A program made the position numbers and the translations under genes. Below, in pieces: positions 1-9,422 of a stretch of DNA of 64,000 bases. The notes below the pieces were generated by a model. It was not told the origin of the DNA. It did not search any database and worked only from the letters and a program-made list of their open reading frames with translations. Source of the DNA: Desulfobotulus mexicanus (GTDB taxonomy: Bacteria > Desulfobacterota > Desulfobacteria > Desulfobacterales > ASO4-4); NCBI RefSeq assembly GCF_006175995.1, contig NZ_VDMB01000001.1, forward strand, positions 307,799 to 371,798, given 5' to 3'. Each line of letters starts with the position of its first letter. Within the stretch, counting starts at the first letter, position 1.

Positions 1-699
1 AGTGGAAGAAATTTTGTTACGGCTGTCCGGGAATGGCTGCGGCAGGAGCCGGATCTGGAAGCGGACATGGTCCGGGCAGCAGAAGTACTTGAGGCAAGAA
101 GGAAAAGCACATCCCGCTTTTTTGATACCATTGCAACGGACTGGGACCGTCTCAGGCTTGAGATTCTTGGTCCCTTTGACTTGAATGCAACCCTGCTGGA
201 CCGGGCTGGAAAGCCGGGGCTTGCGGTGGATCTTGGTTGCGGTACGGGGGAACTTCTCCGGGGGCTTGCAGCCCAGGCCCGGAGTGTTATCGGTGTGGAT
301 TATTCCATGGAAATGCTGGCCGAAGCTGAACGGCGTTTTCTTGAGGAAGGCCTTGAAGGAGATTTCCGGCTGGGTGCCATTGAGCATCTTCCCGTGGGCG
401 ATGGTGTGGCAGATCTGGCGGTGATTTCCCTTGCCCTCCACCACCTGCCCGATCCCGAGGGTGGTATCCGGGATGCGGCCCGTATTCTTGTGCCGGGTGG
501 TGTGCTGTTGTTGGCGGATTTTGACAGGCATGAGAAAGAGTTTCTGCGGGAGCGCTTCGGGGACAGGTGGCTGGGTTTTGCCGAGGAAACCATCCGTCGT
601 TTTCTTGATGGAGCCGGTTTTGAGCTTATGGAGTTGGAAACCTTTACCCTGCCTTCTTCCCTGCGCCTGCATCTTTACCGGGCCATACGCAGGGCCTGA
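1..699 (+). CDS. ArsR-type SAM-dependent methyltransferase (5' truncated)
   Basis: The reading frame is open from base 1 and ends at TGA 697-699, so the N-terminus lies outside the window; about 232 residues are visible. The first 45 residues form a helical linker. A class I methyltransferase fold follows, with SAM motif I VDLGCGTGELL (bases 226-258), the acidic loop VDYSMEML and the post-motif LALHHLPDP. In Desulfobacterota this methyltransferase is usually the C-terminal half of an ArsR-family winged-helix regulator, and the linker with the FFDTIATDWDRLR segment fits that architecture; the DNA-binding half is inferred, not seen. The next gene is ahcY, which removes the S-adenosylhomocysteine that a methyltransferase makes, so a role in SAM-cycle control is reasonable. 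Confidence 0.8.
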   Translation, partial: SGRNFVTAVREWLRQEPDLEADMVRAAEVLEARRKSTSRFFDTIATDWDRLRLEILGPFDLNATLLDRAGKPGLAVDLGCGTGELLRGLAAQARSVIGVDYSMEMLAEAERRFLEEGLEGDFRLGAIEHLPVGDGVADLAVISLALHHLPDPEGGIRDAARILVPGGVLLLADFDRHEKEFLRERFGDRWLGFAEETIRRFLDGAGFELMELETFTLPSSLRLHLYRAIRRA

Positions 700-827
700 G
701 GTCAGCAGAGTTTAGGGAAAGCAAGAACATAAAGTTTATGATATTGAGTAATTATTCAGCACAGTGTTCCAAGTACCATAGCTGCAAGACAGATGCACAG
801 GCCCCAGGCTATTTGCCCGTGACGCAA

Positions 828-898
828 TCCGGCACTCAAGCTGAAAAGCTCAAGCCCTTTACGGGAGCAAAAAGTGCCTATGGATCTTGAGTGCCGGA
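828..898. repeat. Nested 71-bp hairpin in foldback copy 1 (left arm)
   Basis: The ends are TCCGGCACTCAAG and its exact complement CTTGAGTGCCGGA, 71 bp overall, with a loop of about 45 bases unlike the loops of the other nested hairpins. It sits just after GACGCAA, where plain copies read straight into the GGGAGCTTCTTG arm. Confidence 0.85.
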
Positions 899-1034
899 TT
901 TGGGAGCTTCTTGCCCTGTGCGGAAGCGGCAAAAACTCCCCGCCACAGGCAGGATAAGCTTTTTGATTACCATGGCAGGCTTAAGCACGCTGCCTTTGTG
1001 GCGGGTCAGACAGTTTGCCGCTTCTTATTAGCAC

Positions 1035-1105
1035 TCCGGCACTCAAGCCTGAAAAAGCTTATTGCCTTTTATAGTAGGCTTTGGGTTTTTGGCTTGAGTG
1101 CCGGA
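1035..1105. repeat. Nested 71-bp hairpin in foldback copy 1 (right arm)
   Basis: The ends are TCCGGCACTCAAGCC and the complement GGCTTGAGTGCCGGA, 71 bp overall. It replaces the CGCACAGGCCTGC segment seen at the same place in plain copies. The stem matches that of the 828-898 hairpin and the loop does not. Confidence 0.85.
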
Positions 1106-1265
1106 CGAAGCTCTGATCCGAAACGATTGCAATGTCACTTGCAAATAGCCACGGAGCCTTGCAACAGTACGAAGCTGCTGCAATTAAAGCATTGGCAGTT
1201 CAGAAAAAACCATGCTGAACAGTTACGATATTTATAGATGTATAACCCAAAAGGAGAGTGAATTC

Positions 1266-2690
1266 ATGTCAGTACAGCCGATGGAACTGGACCTTGGATA
1301 CAAGGTTGCGGATATGGCGGGTGCGGATTTCGGCCGTAAGGAAATGCAGCTTGCGGAAAACGAGATGCCCGGTCTTATGGCTGCAAGGGAAAAATATGGT
1401 AAGGAAAAGCCCCTTGCAGGTCTGAAGGTAACGGGTTCCCTGCACATGACCATACAGACGGCCATGCTCATTGAAACCTTAAAGGAGCTTGGGGCGGATA
1501 TACGCTGGGCTTCCTGCAACATTTTTTCCACCCAGGACCATGCCGCCGCCGCCATTGCAGCCAATGGTTCCGCAGCGGTTTTTGCCTGGAAGGGTGAAAC
1601 CCTTGAGGAATACTGGTGGTGTACGGAAATGGCCCTGACCTGGCCCGATGGGTCCGGCCCGGACCTTATTGTGGATGATGGCGGGGATGCCACCCTTATG
1701 ATCCATGAGGGTGTTCGTGTGGAAAAAGATCCTTCCCTTCTGGATAAAAAGCCGGGCTCCCTTGAGGAAAAATGCCTGCAGGACCGTCTTCGTCTGGCCT
1801 ATGAAACGGATTCCGGCAAATGGACCCGCATGGCAGAAAAAATCCGTGGGGTTTCCGAAGAAACCACCACAGGCGTAGGACGGCTTTACCAGTTGCAGAA
1901 AAAAGGAGAGCTCCTCTTTCCTGCCATAAATGTGAATGACTCCGTTACCAAGAGCAAGTTTGATAATCTTTACGGATGTCAGGAATCCCTTGCAGACGGT
2001 ATCAAGCGGGCCACCGATGTTATGATTGCCGGTAAGGTGGTTGTGATCTGCGGTTATGGGGATGTGGGCAAGGGTTGTGCCCGGTCTATGAAAGGCTTTG
2101 GCGCACGGGTTCTTGTTACGGAGATTGATCCCATCTGTGCCCTGCAGGCTGCCATGGAAGGCTTTGAGGTACTTACCATGGAAGAAGCTGCCCCCATGGG
2201 AGATATTTTTGTTACGGCCACGGGGAATTTCCATGTCATTACGGGTGAGCACATGGAATCCATGAAAAACGAGGCTATTGTCTGCAATATCGGTCATTTT
2301 GATAATGAGATTGACATGGCTTATCTGGAGGAAACTCCGGAATGTCTGTGCCTGAACATCAAGCCCCAGGTGGATAAATGGACGCTGAAATCAGGCCGTT
2401 CCATCATTGTGCTGGCCGAAGGCCGTCTGGTCAATCTTGGCTGTGCCACGGGGCATCCCAGTTTCGTTATGAGCAATTCCTTCACCAATCAGACCCTTGC
2501 CCAGATTGCTCTGGCAACGGAGCCCCATAAAAAGGAAGTTTACACCCTTTCCAAAGCTCTGGATGAGGAGGTTGCCCGCCTTCACCTTGGAAGGCTGGGT
2601 GTGCGGCTCACAAAGCTGACACCGGAGCAGTCTGCCTATCTGGGAATTTCTCCCGAAGGTCCCTTCAAACCGGATCATTATCGTTATTAA
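1266..2690 (+). CDS. ahcY: Adenosylhomocysteinase
   Basis: Hydrolyses S-adenosylhomocysteine to adenosine and homocysteine in the cytoplasm, relieving product inhibition of methyltransferases. The 474-residue product has the family landmarks: a substrate-domain [14 protein letters not shown] segment, the [17 protein letters not shown] segment with the substrate/NAD-contacting Lys-Phe-Asp-Asn, the NAD-binding loop GYGDVGKG at about residue 263, and the C-terminal [10 protein letters not shown] that closes the neighbouring subunit's site. The start at 1266 is chosen because AAAGGAG lies 10 bases upstream; the longer frame from 1212 would begin inside the foldback repeat. No SAH riboswitch-like element is visible because the repeat occupies the leader. 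Confidence 0.98.
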   Translation: MSVQPMELDLGYKVADMAGADFGRKEMQLAENEMPGLMAAREKYGKEKPLAGLKVTGSLHMTIQTAMLIETLKELGADIRWASCNIFSTQDHAAAAIAANGSAAVFAWKGETLEEYWWCTEMALTWPDGSGPDLIVDDGGDATLMIHEGVRVEKDPSLLDKKPGSLEEKCLQDRLRLAYETDSGKWTRMAEKIRGVSEETTTGVGRLYQLQKKGELLFPAINVNDSVTKSKFDNLYGCQESLADGIKRATDVMIAGKVVVICGYGDVGKGCARSMKGFGARVLVTEIDPICALQAAMEGFEVLTMEEAAPMGDIFVTATGNFHVITGEHMESMKNEAIVCNIGHFDNEIDMAYLEETPECLCLNIKPQVDKWTLKSGRSIIVLAEGRLVNLGCATGHPSFVMSNSFTNQTLAQIALATEPHKKEVYTLSKALDEEVARLHLGRLGVRLTKLTPEQSAYLGISPEGPFKPDHYRY

Positions 2691-2697
2691 GGGAATA

Positions 2698-2723
2698 GCA
2701 GCATGGGGGAAACCCTATGCTGC
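2698..2723 (+). other. Hairpin after ahcY
   Basis: GCAGCATGGG pairs with CCCTATGCTGC across a short GGAAA-type loop just after the ahcY stop. There is no U-tract behind it, so it is more likely a 3'-end stabiliser or Rho-associated structure than a simple intrinsic terminator. Confidence 0.45.
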
Positions 2724-2784
2724 ATGACAGCAAAAACGCCATGAAATTCAGACGGATACTTGTTCCGGTGTGGAAACAAAGCAA

Positions 2785-2813
2785 TTGACAGGCCTTGTTC
2801 CCCTCTGCTATTT
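2785..2813 (+). promoter_or_regulatory. Possible sigma-70 promoter for the liv operon
   Basis: A perfect -35 TTGACA at 2785-2790 is followed after 17 bases by CTATTT, a poor -10. It lies about 60 bases upstream of livK and no other candidate is better placed. Confidence 0.35.
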
Positions 2814-2873
2814 GAAAAAATTCACCGTATCCATTGATTTTGCGGATATCCTTAATGAAGCAGGGAGGAATAC

Positions 2874-3995
2874 ATGAAAAAAGTTCTGTGTCTTGCGGCA
2901 GCTTTGTGTTTTATGGCGGCTCCGGCCTTTGCCGAAACCATCCGTATTGGCCTCATGGCCCCCATGACCGGATCCTGGGCCAGTGAAGGTCAGGATATGC
3001 GGGATATTGTGACGCTTATGGCCGAAGAGCTGAATGCTAAAGGCGGTGTTCTCGATAAGAAGGTTGAAATTGTGGTGGAAGATGATGCGGGAGATCCCAG
3101 GGCTGCGGCACTGGCAGCCCAGCGTCTTTCCACACGGAAAGTGGCTGCGGTTATAGGCACCTATGGTTCTTCCGTGGCAGAAGCTGCCCAGAACATCTAT
3201 GACGATTATGATATCATACAGGTTGCCAATGGTGCCACCAGTAACCGCCTGACGGAAAAGGGTCTGAATTTCTTTTTCCGCACCTGCCCCAGAAATGACG
3301 AGCAGGCCATGGTAGCGGCAAAAGCCCTTCAGAGCATGGGTTTTTCAAAGATAGCCATTCTCCATGATAATACTTCCTATGCCAGAGGCCTTGCCGATGA
3401 TGCCAGAAAATTCATTGGTGAGGTTTCCGATGCAAAAGTGGTGTTTTTCAATGCCCTGACTCCAGGAGAGCGGGATTTCAATACGGTACTGACCCGTATG
3501 CGGGCATCTGATCCGGATGTGATTCTGTTTACGGGTTACTACCCCGAAGCAGGCCTTCTGCTGCGCCAGAAAATGGAAATGGGCTGGGATGTTCCCATGA
3601 TGGGCGGGGATGCCACCAACAACCCGGATCTTGTGGAAATAGCAGGTACTCAGGCGGCCAGTGGTTTTTATTTTTTAAGCCCTCCGGTTCCCCAGGATCT
3701 GCCCACGGATGAAGCCCGTGCCTTCCTTGCAGCCTTTGAGAAAAAATACAGCAAGTTGCCTGGTTCCATCTGGGCGGTTCTGGCGGGGGATGCCTTTACG
3801 GCCATTGTGACAGCCATTGAAGGGGCTGGCTCCACGGATTCCAAAAAAGTTGCCGAGTATATGCGTACCCGGCTTAAGGATATGCCTGCCCTCACCGGCA
3901 CCATTTCCTTTAACAGTGTCGGAGACCGCATCGGTGATGTTTACCGGGTGTATCAGGTGAATGCTGAGGGTGCCTTTGTTCTGATGAATCCTTAA
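2874..3995 (+). CDS. livK: Branched-chain amino-acid ABC transporter, periplasmic binding protein
   Basis: Captures a ligand, probably leucine/isoleucine/valine or a related amide, in the periplasm for the LivHMGF importer. The 373-residue product begins with a Sec signal peptide MKKVLCLAAALCFMAAPAFA, cut after residue 20, followed by ETIRIGLMAPMTG, the usual N-terminal strand of type I periplasmic binding proteins (Peripla_BP_6). The GTYGSSVAEAAQNIYDDYDI and GARG-like lobes alternate as expected. A strong GGGAGGA ribosome site precedes ATG 2874. It is the first gene of a five-gene operon, and a hairpin at 4065-4095 separates it from livH. Ligand specificity cannot be read from sequence alone. 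Confidence 0.93.
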   Translation: MKKVLCLAAALCFMAAPAFAETIRIGLMAPMTGSWASEGQDMRDIVTLMAEELNAKGGVLDKKVEIVVEDDAGDPRAAALAAQRLSTRKVAAVIGTYGSSVAEAAQNIYDDYDIIQVANGATSNRLTEKGLNFFFRTCPRNDEQAMVAAKALQSMGFSKIAILHDNTSYARGLADDARKFIGEVSDAKVVFFNALTPGERDFNTVLTRMRASDPDVILFTGYYPEAGLLLRQKMEMGWDVPMMGGDATNNPDLVEIAGTQAASGFYFLSPPVPQDLPTDEARAFLAAFEKKYSKLPGSIWAVLAGDAFTAIVTAIEGAGSTDSKKVAEYMRTRLKDMPALTGTISFNSVGDRIGDVYRVYQVNAEGAFVLMNP

Positions 3996-4064
3996 TATAA
4001 GGGCTTTGTCTCTTCTGGATTTTTATCCTTAAAGATATCTGCCGGACAGCTTTTTGAGACTGTG

Positions 4065-4095
4065 CGGGGTCGCTTCTGTAAGGGAAGCGGCCCCG
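4065..4095 (+). other. Intercistronic hairpin between livK and livH
   Basis: CGGGGTCGCTTC pairs with GAAGCGGCCCCG (one G-U pair) over a loop of seven bases. No U-run follows. Such hairpins commonly protect the upstream binding-protein message and lower expression of the membrane genes; that role is inferred here. Confidence 0.6.
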
Positions 4096-4146
4096 TATTC
4101 CTGTCCGCTTTACGGGTATCTTTTCCCTGTTTTTCAGGAAGAAGCC

Positions 4147-5052
4147 ATGGAATTTTTTCTGCAGCAGTTGTTTAACGGTCTGGCCGTGGGTGGCATTTAT
4201 GCCCTGGTTGCCTTAGGGTATACTATGGTCTACGGTGTCATGAAGCTCATGAATTTTGCCCATGGGGAGCTTTTTACCATGGGTGCTTTTCTAGGGCTGA
4301 CCCTTCTCGGTACCTTTGCTTTTACAGAGGTATTGGGGCCCTTTGGCGGTGTATTTGTGCTCATTCTGATGGTCATGGGCATGGTAGCCATTATGGGTGT
4401 GCTTCTGGAGCGGGTGGCCTACAGGCCCCTGCGCAATTCTCCCCGTCTTTCCGCCATTGTCTCTGCCCTTGGTGCTTCGATTTTTCTTCAGAATGCCATT
4501 ATGTTGATGTATGGTGCCCGTTTTCAGGTTTATCCCCACGGTATTCTGCCCAATACTCCCATATCTGTTTTTGGTGTTGATATTCCCCTGCTCAGGATAC
4601 TTTTGTTTGTGGTTTCCATTCTGATGATGGCGGCTCTCTACTTTTTTGTTCAGAGAACCCGGATAGGCACAGCCATCCGTGCTGCAGCCATTGATCAGGA
4701 TGCGGCACGGCTCATGGGTATCAATGTGGACCGGGTGATTCAGATTGTCTTTATTATCGGGCCTGCCTTAGGTGCTGCGGCGGGTGTCATGGTGGGGATT
4801 TATTACGGTCAGATTAATTTCACCATGGGGTGGATTTTTGGTCTCAAGGCCTTTACTGCAGCCATCATAGGCGGTATCGGTAATATTCCCGGTGCCATGC
4901 TGGGTGGTCTTCTTCTCGGTGTTCTGGAAGCCATGGGAGCTGCTTATATTTCCACAGCATGGAAGGATGCCATTGCCTTTGCTGTTCTAATTCTCATTCT
5001 TCTGGTTCGTCCGAGGGGCATTCTGGGAGAACGTGTGGCGGATAAGTTATGA
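4147..5052 (+). CDS. livH: Branched-chain amino-acid ABC transporter permease LivH
   Basis: Inner-membrane permease subunit that forms half of the translocation pore. The 301-residue product has eight or so hydrophobic segments and the family motifs NGLAVGGIYALVALGYTMVYG near the N-terminus, NFAHGELFTMGAF around residue 37, and the cytoplasmic EAA-type loop in the AFTAAIIGGIGNIPGAMLGG region. ATG 4147 is preferred because CAGGAAGA lies directly upstream and the protein then starts at the conserved first helix; the frame extends back to 4054 but that part resembles nothing. It overlaps livM by four bases (ATGA), indicating translational coupling. Confidence 0.95.
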   Translation: MEFFLQQLFNGLAVGGIYALVALGYTMVYGVMKLMNFAHGELFTMGAFLGLTLLGTFAFTEVLGPFGGVFVLILMVMGMVAIMGVLLERVAYRPLRNSPRLSAIVSALGASIFLQNAIMLMYGARFQVYPHGILPNTPISVFGVDIPLLRILLFVVSILMMAALYFFVQRTRIGTAIRAAAIDQDAARLMGINVDRVIQIVFIIGPALGAAAGVMVGIYYGQINFTMGWIFGLKAFTAAIIGGIGNIPGAMLGGLLLGVLEAMGAAYISTAWKDAIAFAVLILILLVRPRGILGERVADKL

Positions 5053-6005
5053 ATAAGAAAGTTTTTGTCATAAGTGTGCTGCTGGCATTTTTTGCCTGTT
5101 TCCCTGTACTTTTCAGCAATCCTTACTGGATAGGTGTGCTTAACGATATATGGCTTTATGCCATTTTAGGTTTGAGCCTGAACTGGATAGTGGGGCATAC
5201 GGGGCTGTTCAATCTTGGTCATGCAGCTTATTATGCGGTGGGAGCCTATACGGCAGCCATCTTAAGTACCCGGTACAACATCCCTATCCTCTGGCTTATT
5301 CCCGTTGCCGGTGCTGCCGCAGGTCTTTTTGCCCTGGCCGTGGCCCGGCCCATCATTCATCTGCGGGGGGATTATCTGGCCATTGTTACCATCGGTGTGG
5401 GGGAGATTGTACGCATAGCCCTTGAAAACGATATTTTTGGCCTGACCGGAGGATCCAATGGGATTTTTGGTATTCCAAGGCCGGAAATCTTTGATATGCG
5501 TCTTCGCCGTCCATGGCAGCTGTATTATCTCATCGGCGGCTTTCTTTTGATTACCATATGGTTTTTCTACAGGCTGGAGCAGTCCCGTTTCGGCCGGGCC
5601 TTAAACTATATCAAAGAAGATGAGACGGCAGCCGAAGGTTCGGGCATCAATACGGCCTGGTACAAGCTGGCGGCCTTTGTCATAGGAGCGGTATGGGCTG
5701 GTATGGCAGGAACGCTTTTTGCCGCTAAAATGACCATTATTTCTCCGGGTTCTTTTAATTTCTGGGAGTCGGTGCTGATTTTTGCCATTGTCATATTGGG
5801 CGGTGCAGGCAGCATTCCAGGTGTGATTCTGGGAGCTTTTCTGCTGGTGGGGTTGCCGGAATTCTTCAGGAATTTTGCCGATGCCCGTATGCTTTTCTTC
5901 GGAGCCGCCATGGTGCTGATGATGATTTTCCGTAACAAAGGCCTGCTGCCGCCTCTGGTCCGTAAATATGCCGGTGTGCCCAGGGTCAGGGGAGGGGATG
6001 CATGA
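5049..6005 (+). CDS. livM: Branched-chain amino-acid ABC transporter permease LivM
   Basis: Second permease subunit, 318 residues, with the LivM signatures [26 protein letters not shown] in the first third (only part needed for recognition), [12 protein letters not shown] and the GGSNG loop after the fourth helix, and the conserved AILGGAG-like [12 protein letters not shown] near residue 255. It pairs with LivH in the membrane. It starts inside the livH stop (ATGA) and ends overlapping the livG start, so all three are translationally coupled. Confidence 0.95.
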   Translation: MNKKVFVISVLLAFFACFPVLFSNPYWIGVLNDIWLYAILGLSLNWIVGHTGLFNLGHAAYYAVGAYTAAILSTRYNIPILWLIPVAGAAAGLFALAVARPIIHLRGDYLAIVTIGVGEIVRIALENDIFGLTGGSNGIFGIPRPEIFDMRLRRPWQLYYLIGGFLLITIWFFYRLEQSRFGRALNYIKEDETAAEGSGINTAWYKLAAFVIGAVWAGMAGTLFAAKMTIISPGSFNFWESVLIFAIVILGGAGSIPGVILGAFLLVGLPEFFRNFADARMLFFGAAMVLMMIFRNKGLLPPLVRKYAGVPRVRGGDA

Positions 6006-6778
6006 GTCTTTTATCCCTTGAAAAGGTGGTGAAAACCTTTGGCGGTCTCACCGCCGTCAATCGGGTGAGCTTTTCCGTGGAAGCCGGGGAGATCGTGGGG
6101 CTGATCGGTCCCAATGGTGCCGGTAAAACCACGCTATTCAATCTCATTACCGGAAATTATACACCTGATTCCGGTGATATTCTTTTTGAAGGCAGGTCCG
6201 TAAAGGGGAAAAAGCCCCATAAGATTGTGGATATGGGTATTGCCCGGACTTTTCAGAGCATACGTCTTTTCCAGAACATGCCTGTGGTGGAAAATGCTTT
6301 GGCCGGGTGTCACTGTCGCATGAAATCCGGTATTTTTGCTTCCATGATCCGCACACCGGGGCAGCGCAGGGAAGAGAAAAAAGCCCTGGAAACCGCAAGG
6401 GAAGTTCTTGATTTTGTGGGGCTCTGGGAATATGCAGGTCTTTCCGCTTCCAGTCTTTCCTATGGAAAACAGCGGCTGCTTGAGATTGCCCGTGCCCTTG
6501 CAAGTCGTCCCCGCCTCATTATTCTTGATGAGCCCGCAGGCGGTATGAACGATCAGGAGACGGCGGAGCTGCTTCATCTGATCCGGGAAATCAGCCGCAA
6601 AGGCATTACCGTACTGCTCATTGAGCATGATATGGGCCTTGTGATGCGCGCCTGTGAAAAGCTGGTGGTGATAGAGTACGGCACTAAAATAGCCGTGGGC
6701 AGTCCCGAAGAGGTGAAAAACAACCCCAGAGTCATTGAGGCCTATCTGGGCAGTGACGAGGAAGAGGATGCATGCTGA
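6002..6778 (+). CDS. livG: Branched-chain amino-acid ABC transporter ATPase LivG
   Basis: Cytoplasmic ATPase that powers import. The 258-residue product contains Walker A GPNGAGKT (about residues 36-43), a Q-loop in FQSIRLF, the ABC signature [15 protein letters not shown], Walker [13 protein letters not shown] and the switch histidine in LLIEHDM. LSYGKQ in place of LSGGQ is normal for LivG proteins. It overlaps livM by four bases and livF by seven. Confidence 0.96.
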   Translation: MSLLSLEKVVKTFGGLTAVNRVSFSVEAGEIVGLIGPNGAGKTTLFNLITGNYTPDSGDILFEGRSVKGKKPHKIVDMGIARTFQSIRLFQNMPVVENALAGCHCRMKSGIFASMIRTPGQRREEKKALETAREVLDFVGLWEYAGLSASSLSYGKQRLLEIARALASRPRLIILDEPAGGMNDQETAELLHLIREISRKGITVLLIEHDMGLVMRACEKLVVIEYGTKIAVGSPEEVKNNPRVIEAYLGSDEEEDAC

Positions 6779-7482
6779 GCCTTGAGAATCTTGTGGTGAA
6801 ATACGGTAATGTGGAGGCCCTGCACGGCATTGACATGGAGGTGGCCGAAGGGGAGATAGTCAGTATTCTCGGAGCCAATGGTGCGGGAAAATCCACTACC
6901 CTGATGAGCATCAGCGGGCTTGTGAAACCCGCATCCGGCAGTATTGTCTTTGAAGGTAAGCCCATTCATACCCTGCCAGCCCATAAGATTGTGGAAATGG
7001 GCATTGCCCAGGTTCCCGAAGGCAGGCGGGTTTTCGGTACCCTGACGGTAGCGGAAAACCTAAGGCTGGGAGCCTTTACCAGTAAAGACCGTAACAGGGA
7101 TGCCAAAACCCGGGACTGGATTTTTTCCCTCTTTCCCATTCTGAAGGAAAGGCGTAAACAGCTTGCTGGCACCCTTTCCGGCGGAGAGCAGCAGATGCTG
7201 GCTATAGGAAGGGCACTGATGGCCCATCCCCGCCTCTTGCTTCTGGATGAGCCTTCCTTAGGCCTTGCTCCCCTAATCATCAAGGCCATTTTTGAAACCA
7301 TTCGGGAGATTAACGGCAGCGGTGTCACCGTTGTTCTGGTGGAGCAGAATGCCAGGGCTGCCCTGCGTCTGGCCCACCGGGGCTATGTTCTGGAGGTGGG
7401 CAAGGTGGTTCTGGCGGATACGGCAGGCAGCCTTCTTGCCAATCCTGAGATTCATTCCGCTTATCTTGGTCATGGGAATTAG
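6772..7482 (+). CDS. livF: Branched-chain amino-acid ABC transporter ATPase LivF
   Basis: Second ATPase of the importer, 236 residues. Walker A GANGAGKST, signature LSGGEQQMLAIGRAL, Walker B LLLLDEPSLGLAP and the H-loop-equivalent LVEQNARAAL, where Gln replaces His as is usual in LivF, are all visible. It is the last gene of the operon. It ends 114 bases before the convergent nadE stop, with a foldback hairpin between them. Confidence 0.96.
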   Translation: MLSLENLVVKYGNVEALHGIDMEVAEGEIVSILGANGAGKSTTLMSISGLVKPASGSIVFEGKPIHTLPAHKIVEMGIAQVPEGRRVFGTLTVAENLRLGAFTSKDRNRDAKTRDWIFSLFPILKERRKQLAGTLSGGEQQMLAIGRALMAHPRLLLLDEPSLGLAPLIIKAIFETIREINGSGVTVVLVEQNARAALRLAHRGYVLEVGKVVLADTAGSLLANPEIHSAYLGHGN

Positions 7483-7489
7483 GCTTCGC

Positions 7490-7595
7490 TAATACCGTCA
7501 AGGGGTTTATGGGTACAAAGGCTCTTTGCCCATGACGCATTCAAAACGTTTACAAAGTCACCCACAAACACCCCGGTACGCCTTAGTAAGTATAA
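7490..7595. repeat. Foldback hairpin between convergent livF and nadE, possible relic of the repeat family
   Basis: The left part GGGGTTTATGGGT pairs with ACCCACAAACACCCC, and the outer flanks pair weakly, giving a hairpin that spans nearly the whole gap. It may act as a bidirectional terminator. The segment GGCTCTTTGCCCATGACGCA closely resembles GGCTATTTGCCCGTGACGCA of the six large foldback repeats, and its partner arm shares GTCAC and CAAA with theirs. This could be a decayed or minimal family member; the similarity is short, so it is tentative. Confidence 0.5.
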
Positions 7596-7596
7596 G

Positions 7597-9234
7597 CTAA
7601 TAGTGCAGCCTGCAGGCCATGGGATAACGTCTGCCGTATCCAAAGCTTCTGGATGTTATGCGTATTACAGGGGCTGCCTGCTGGCGCTTGTATTCATTGA
7701 GCTGGATTCTTCGGATCACATCCCGTACTTCATTTTCAGCATATCCCCTGGCAATTATACTTTCAGCATCTTCAAGATCTTCCACATGATGGGCCACAAT
7801 GGCATCCACCACACCATAATCGGGCAGATCGTCCTGATCCCTTTGGTCGGGTTTGAGTTCCGCACTGGGTGCTTTTTCTATGATGCGCTCAGGAATCAGG
7901 GCAAAACCAGCCTTTTCATTGATGCGGCGTGAAAGGGCCCAGACCCTTGTCTTGGAAACATCCCCCAGCACGGCAAGTCCGCCGTTCATGTCCCCGTAAA
8001 GGGTGCTGTAGCCCACGGCCATTTCCGCCTTGTTGCCCGTGGGCAGTGCCAGGGCATGGTAGCGGTTGGCATAGCCCATTATCAGGGTTCCCCGGATACG
8101 GGCCTGGAGGTTTTGTTCTGTGATCCCATGGCTTTCAGGATCAAAGAGGGAAGATGAGGCCGCCATGGCTTCCATGGTCTGCTGGATGGGCACAATGTCA
8201 AGGCGGATTTTCAAATTTTCCGCCAGCAGCCGGGTATCCTCAAAATTGTCCGCCGCCGTGTAGGGTCCGGGCATGAAAACACTGATGATGTTTTCAGCAC
8301 TGAGGGCTTCCGCAGCCAGTGCCAGAACAAGGGCGGAGTCAATTCCGCCGGAAGAACCCACCACAGCCTTTGTAAAACCGCACTTATGCAGATAATCCCT
8401 GATCCCAGTTACCAAAGCCCTATGAATCTGGTCCTCTTCCCTTTCCGGCAGCAGCCGGATATCACCGGTATTTTTTTCCAGATCCACGAGTATGAGATCT
8501 TCCTCAAAGGCTGCTGCCCTTCCAATGATATTTCCCTTCCTGTCATAGGCCGTGCTGGCCCCGTCAAAGACCAGAGTGTCATTGGCTCCCGCCTGATTCA
8601 CTTCCAGAACTGGGATGGCGTACTGCCTTGCAATGCCTGAAAAGAGCTGATCCCTAAGGCGGACCTTATCCACATGAAAGGGAGAGGCGGACAGATTGAT
8701 GAGAATATCGGAGCCCGGGGCAATGTCTGCCACGGGATTTTCTGTGTAGCCTTTCTGGACTGGTATATCTTCGCTGTTCCAGGCGTCCTCGCAGATGGTG
8801 ATGCCGAAGCGAAGCCCCCCGTAAAGAACCGGTTCTGCGGTTTTTCCCGGTGCAAAGTAGCGGCACTCATCAAAGACATCGTACTGGGGCAGCAGAACCT
8901 TCCGGATTTCTCCGAGAATTTTTCCGTCCTTTGCAAACACAGCGGCGTTCTGCAGCTCCGGCCCTTCACTGCCCGGATTTATGGCCACATAGCCGAAAAG
9001 AAATGCGATGCCCATTATTTTTTCGATGAGCTTTTCTTTCATGGCAAGATTGGCGCTTATAAAGGCCTTTCGCTCCAGCAGATCCAGAGGCGGATAGCCC
9101 GTGAGGGTGAGCTCCGGAAAAATGATAAGCTCAGCACCTTTCTGTCTGGCACTTTGGCAGGCTTCGATGATTTTTGTCGCATTTCCCTCAAGATCTCCAA
9201 CCAGAGGATTGAGCTGGGCCATGGTAATTTTCAT
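7597..9234 (-). CDS. nadE: Glutamine-dependent NAD+ synthetase
   Basis: Makes NAD+ from deamido-NAD+, ATP and glutamine-derived ammonia. The 545-residue product has an N-terminal nitrilase-type glutaminase domain with the catalytic triad Glu41 (FPELTLTGYP), Lys112 (RKVLLPQYD) and Cys148 (ITICEDAW). A C-terminal synthetase domain follows, with the ATP-pyrophosphatase loop SGGIDS at 295-300 and the GNKAEMAVGYSTLYGD segment. ATG 9234 is chosen because the protein then begins at MKITMAQLNPLVG, typical for the family, with AAGGGAAC upstream; the frame extends to 9291. The gene is alone on the minus strand and convergent with livF. Confidence 0.96.
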   Translation of the reverse strand: MKITMAQLNPLVGDLEGNATKIIEACQSARQKGAELIIFPELTLTGYPPLDLLERKAFISANLAMKEKLIEKIMGIAFLFGYVAINPGSEGPELQNAAVFAKDGKILGEIRKVLLPQYDVFDECRYFAPGKTAEPVLYGGLRFGITICEDAWNSEDIPVQKGYTENPVADIAPGSDILINLSASPFHVDKVRLRDQLFSGIARQYAIPVLEVNQAGANDTLVFDGASTAYDRKGNIIGRAAAFEEDLILVDLEKNTGDIRLLPEREEDQIHRALVTGIRDYLHKCGFTKAVVGSSGGIDSALVLALAAEALSAENIISVFMPGPYTAADNFEDTRLLAENLKIRLDIVPIQQTMEAMAASSSLFDPESHGITEQNLQARIRGTLIMGYANRYHALALPTGNKAEMAVGYSTLYGDMNGGLAVLGDVSKTRVWALSRRINEKAGFALIPERIIEKAPSAELKPDQRDQDDLPDYGVVDAIVAHHVEDLEDAESIIARGYAENEVRDVIRRIQLNEYKRQQAAPVIRITSRSFGYGRRYPMACRLHY

Positions 9235-9422
9235 GGATAGTGTTCCCTTAGTGTATTTGGCCGGAGGTTTTTCCGGCATCTTCATCTGCAAGTTTGTTCC
9301 GGTTCAGATGTCTAGCAGAATATGCCTTTTATGGCAAAAAGAAGAGAGGTGAGTGATCTTTACCTTTTCTTGACAGTTTCAATGAATCGGTGCATGGTAG
9401 AAGAAAAATTTATAAAAAAGAT

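Larger units (their letters stand above)
749..1226 (+). repeat. Foldback intergenic repeat, copy 1
   Basis: This element fills almost all of the 566-base gap between the methyltransferase and ahcY. It begins TAATTATTCAGCACAG and ends TGCTGAACAGTTAC, so its ends are imperfect inverted repeats. Inside, concentric pairs of arms match in inverted order, for example GGCTATTTGCCCGTGAC near 808 with its counterpart around 1126-1153, and the GAAGCGGCAAA and CCGCCACA/TGTGGCGG arms. The whole element can therefore fold into one long hairpin. It is longer than the plain copies because it carries two nested 71-bp hairpins (828-898 and 1035-1105). A direct repeat GATATT lies at each edge, a possible target duplication. 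It shares long stretches with five other copies in this window. Confidence 0.9.

Noticed and set aside
749..1226. Foldback repeats as integron attC sites
   Set aside because: They are far longer than attC sites, face both ways, lack the paired core sites, and no integrase is present. The neighbouring genes are housekeeping operons and not cassettes.
887..1237. Open frames inside the foldback repeats, including those at 9379-9672, 23015-23356 and 34415-34747
   Set aside because: They share a peptide (around SDPKRLQCHLQ) only because the repeats share DNA. They have no ribosome sites, shift start and end between copies, and exist in both strands at once. The DNA pairing pattern explains the conservation better.
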